From Planctomycetaceae bacterium (GTDB taxonomy: Bacteria > Planctomycetota > Phycisphaerae > Phycisphaerales > SM1A02), in the NCBI GenBank assembly GCA_002737585.1, contig NSIA01000012.1, positions 520 through 6,300 of the forward strand: a DNA stretch of 5,781 nt, given 5' to 3'. Both the position numbers and the translations under genes were made by a program. How positions within the stretch are numbered: the stretch's first letter is position 1; every line of letters starts with the position of its first letter. Shown piece after piece: positions 5,612 to 5,781 of the stretch. The notes beneath the pieces are model-generated. The model had not been told where the DNA came from. It saw only the letters and a list, made by a program, of their open reading frames with translations, and did no database searches.

Positions 5612-5781
5612 CGTTCGATCCACAAACGATTTCCATGCAGGATGCGGTCAGTGTGAGCGCGTTGCTTGACGCTGCGGCCGAGCGAATGCTTGCTGATCCG
5701 CTTCGCAAGGGATCATCGGTCTTCCTTCCGCGCCGCGGTCGCATCTTGCTAACTGGTGATTTGCATGACAACCCAGTGCAC
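5608..5781 (+). CDS. Probable metallophosphoesterase, N-terminal fragment (runs off the right edge)
   Basis: The frame from GTG 5608 stays open for 58 codons to the window end. The start overlaps the preceding stop as GTGA (5608-5611), an arrangement typical of translational coupling; ATG 5635 (residue 10) is the alternative start. Neither has a Shine-Dalgarno. After a mainly helical segment (residues 11-33) comes FLPRRGRILLTGDLHDNPVH (39-58). A hydrophobic strand followed by GDLHDN matches the first metal-binding motif (DxH) of calcineurin-like metallophosphoesterases, giving Asp51 and His53 as predicted ligands. The later motifs (GDxxDR, GNHE and the histidine motifs) lie outside the window, so the family call rests on one motif and its position. 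There is no signal peptide, suggesting a cytoplasmic enzyme acting on an unknown phosphoester. Confidence 0.68.
   Translation, partial: MTFDPQTISMQDAVSVSALLDAAAERMLADPLRKGSSVFLPRRGRILLTGDLHDNPVH

Noticed and set aside
1..5781. Mobile element, CRISPR, tRNA/rRNA or defence system
   Set aside because: No transposase, integrase, direct-repeat array, cloverleaf or defence-family motif was seen; the gene content and spacing look like stable chromosomal DNA.

Overview
This window looks like ordinary chromosomal DNA from a GC-rich Gram-negative bacterium. I infer a planctomycete of the Phycisphaerae type. The reasons are two dockerin-like repeats closing an exported enzyme, with a Cys-bearing linker between them, a DUF1573 protein with an SCKCT motif, several exported proteins in a row, and mostly non-Shine-Dalgarno gene starts. 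This placement rests on motif recognition only; no 16S gene or other phylogenetic marker is present.

All recognisable genes lie on the + strand. From left to right: (1) msrA, a peptide methionine sulfoxide reductase (76-603) whose frame is open to the left edge, so its true start may be upstream; (2) an exported M28 zinc peptidase of the glutamate carboxypeptidase II/transferrin-receptor type (657-2870), 53 bases after msrA; (3) a 217-base intergenic region with several inverted repeats (possible terminators) and no gene; (4) an exported glucose/sorbosone dehydrogenase-type beta-propeller with two C-terminal dockerin-like repeats (3088-4473); (5) a 58-base gap with a perfect 9-bp inverted repeat that encloses the ribosome-binding site and overlaps the start codon of the next gene; (6) an exported DUF1573 protein (4532-5611); (7) the first 58 codons of a probable metallophosphoesterase (5608-5781), overlapping the DUF1573 stop codon by four bases and running off the right edge.

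The transcription units suggested by spacing are msrA with the M28 peptidase, the dehydrogenase alone or with what follows, and DUF1573 with the metallophosphoesterase, which is probably translationally coupled to it. No common pathway links these genes. Three of the five products carry export signals, so the region leans towards envelope or extracellular functions. I see no mobile element, CRISPR array, tRNA, rRNA, defence system or clear novel multi-gene system. The most interesting features are the start-codon hairpin before the DUF1573 gene, the dockerin-tailed dehydrogenase, and the M28 peptidase that keeps all zinc ligands but lacks the glutamate-recognition residues of human GCPII.
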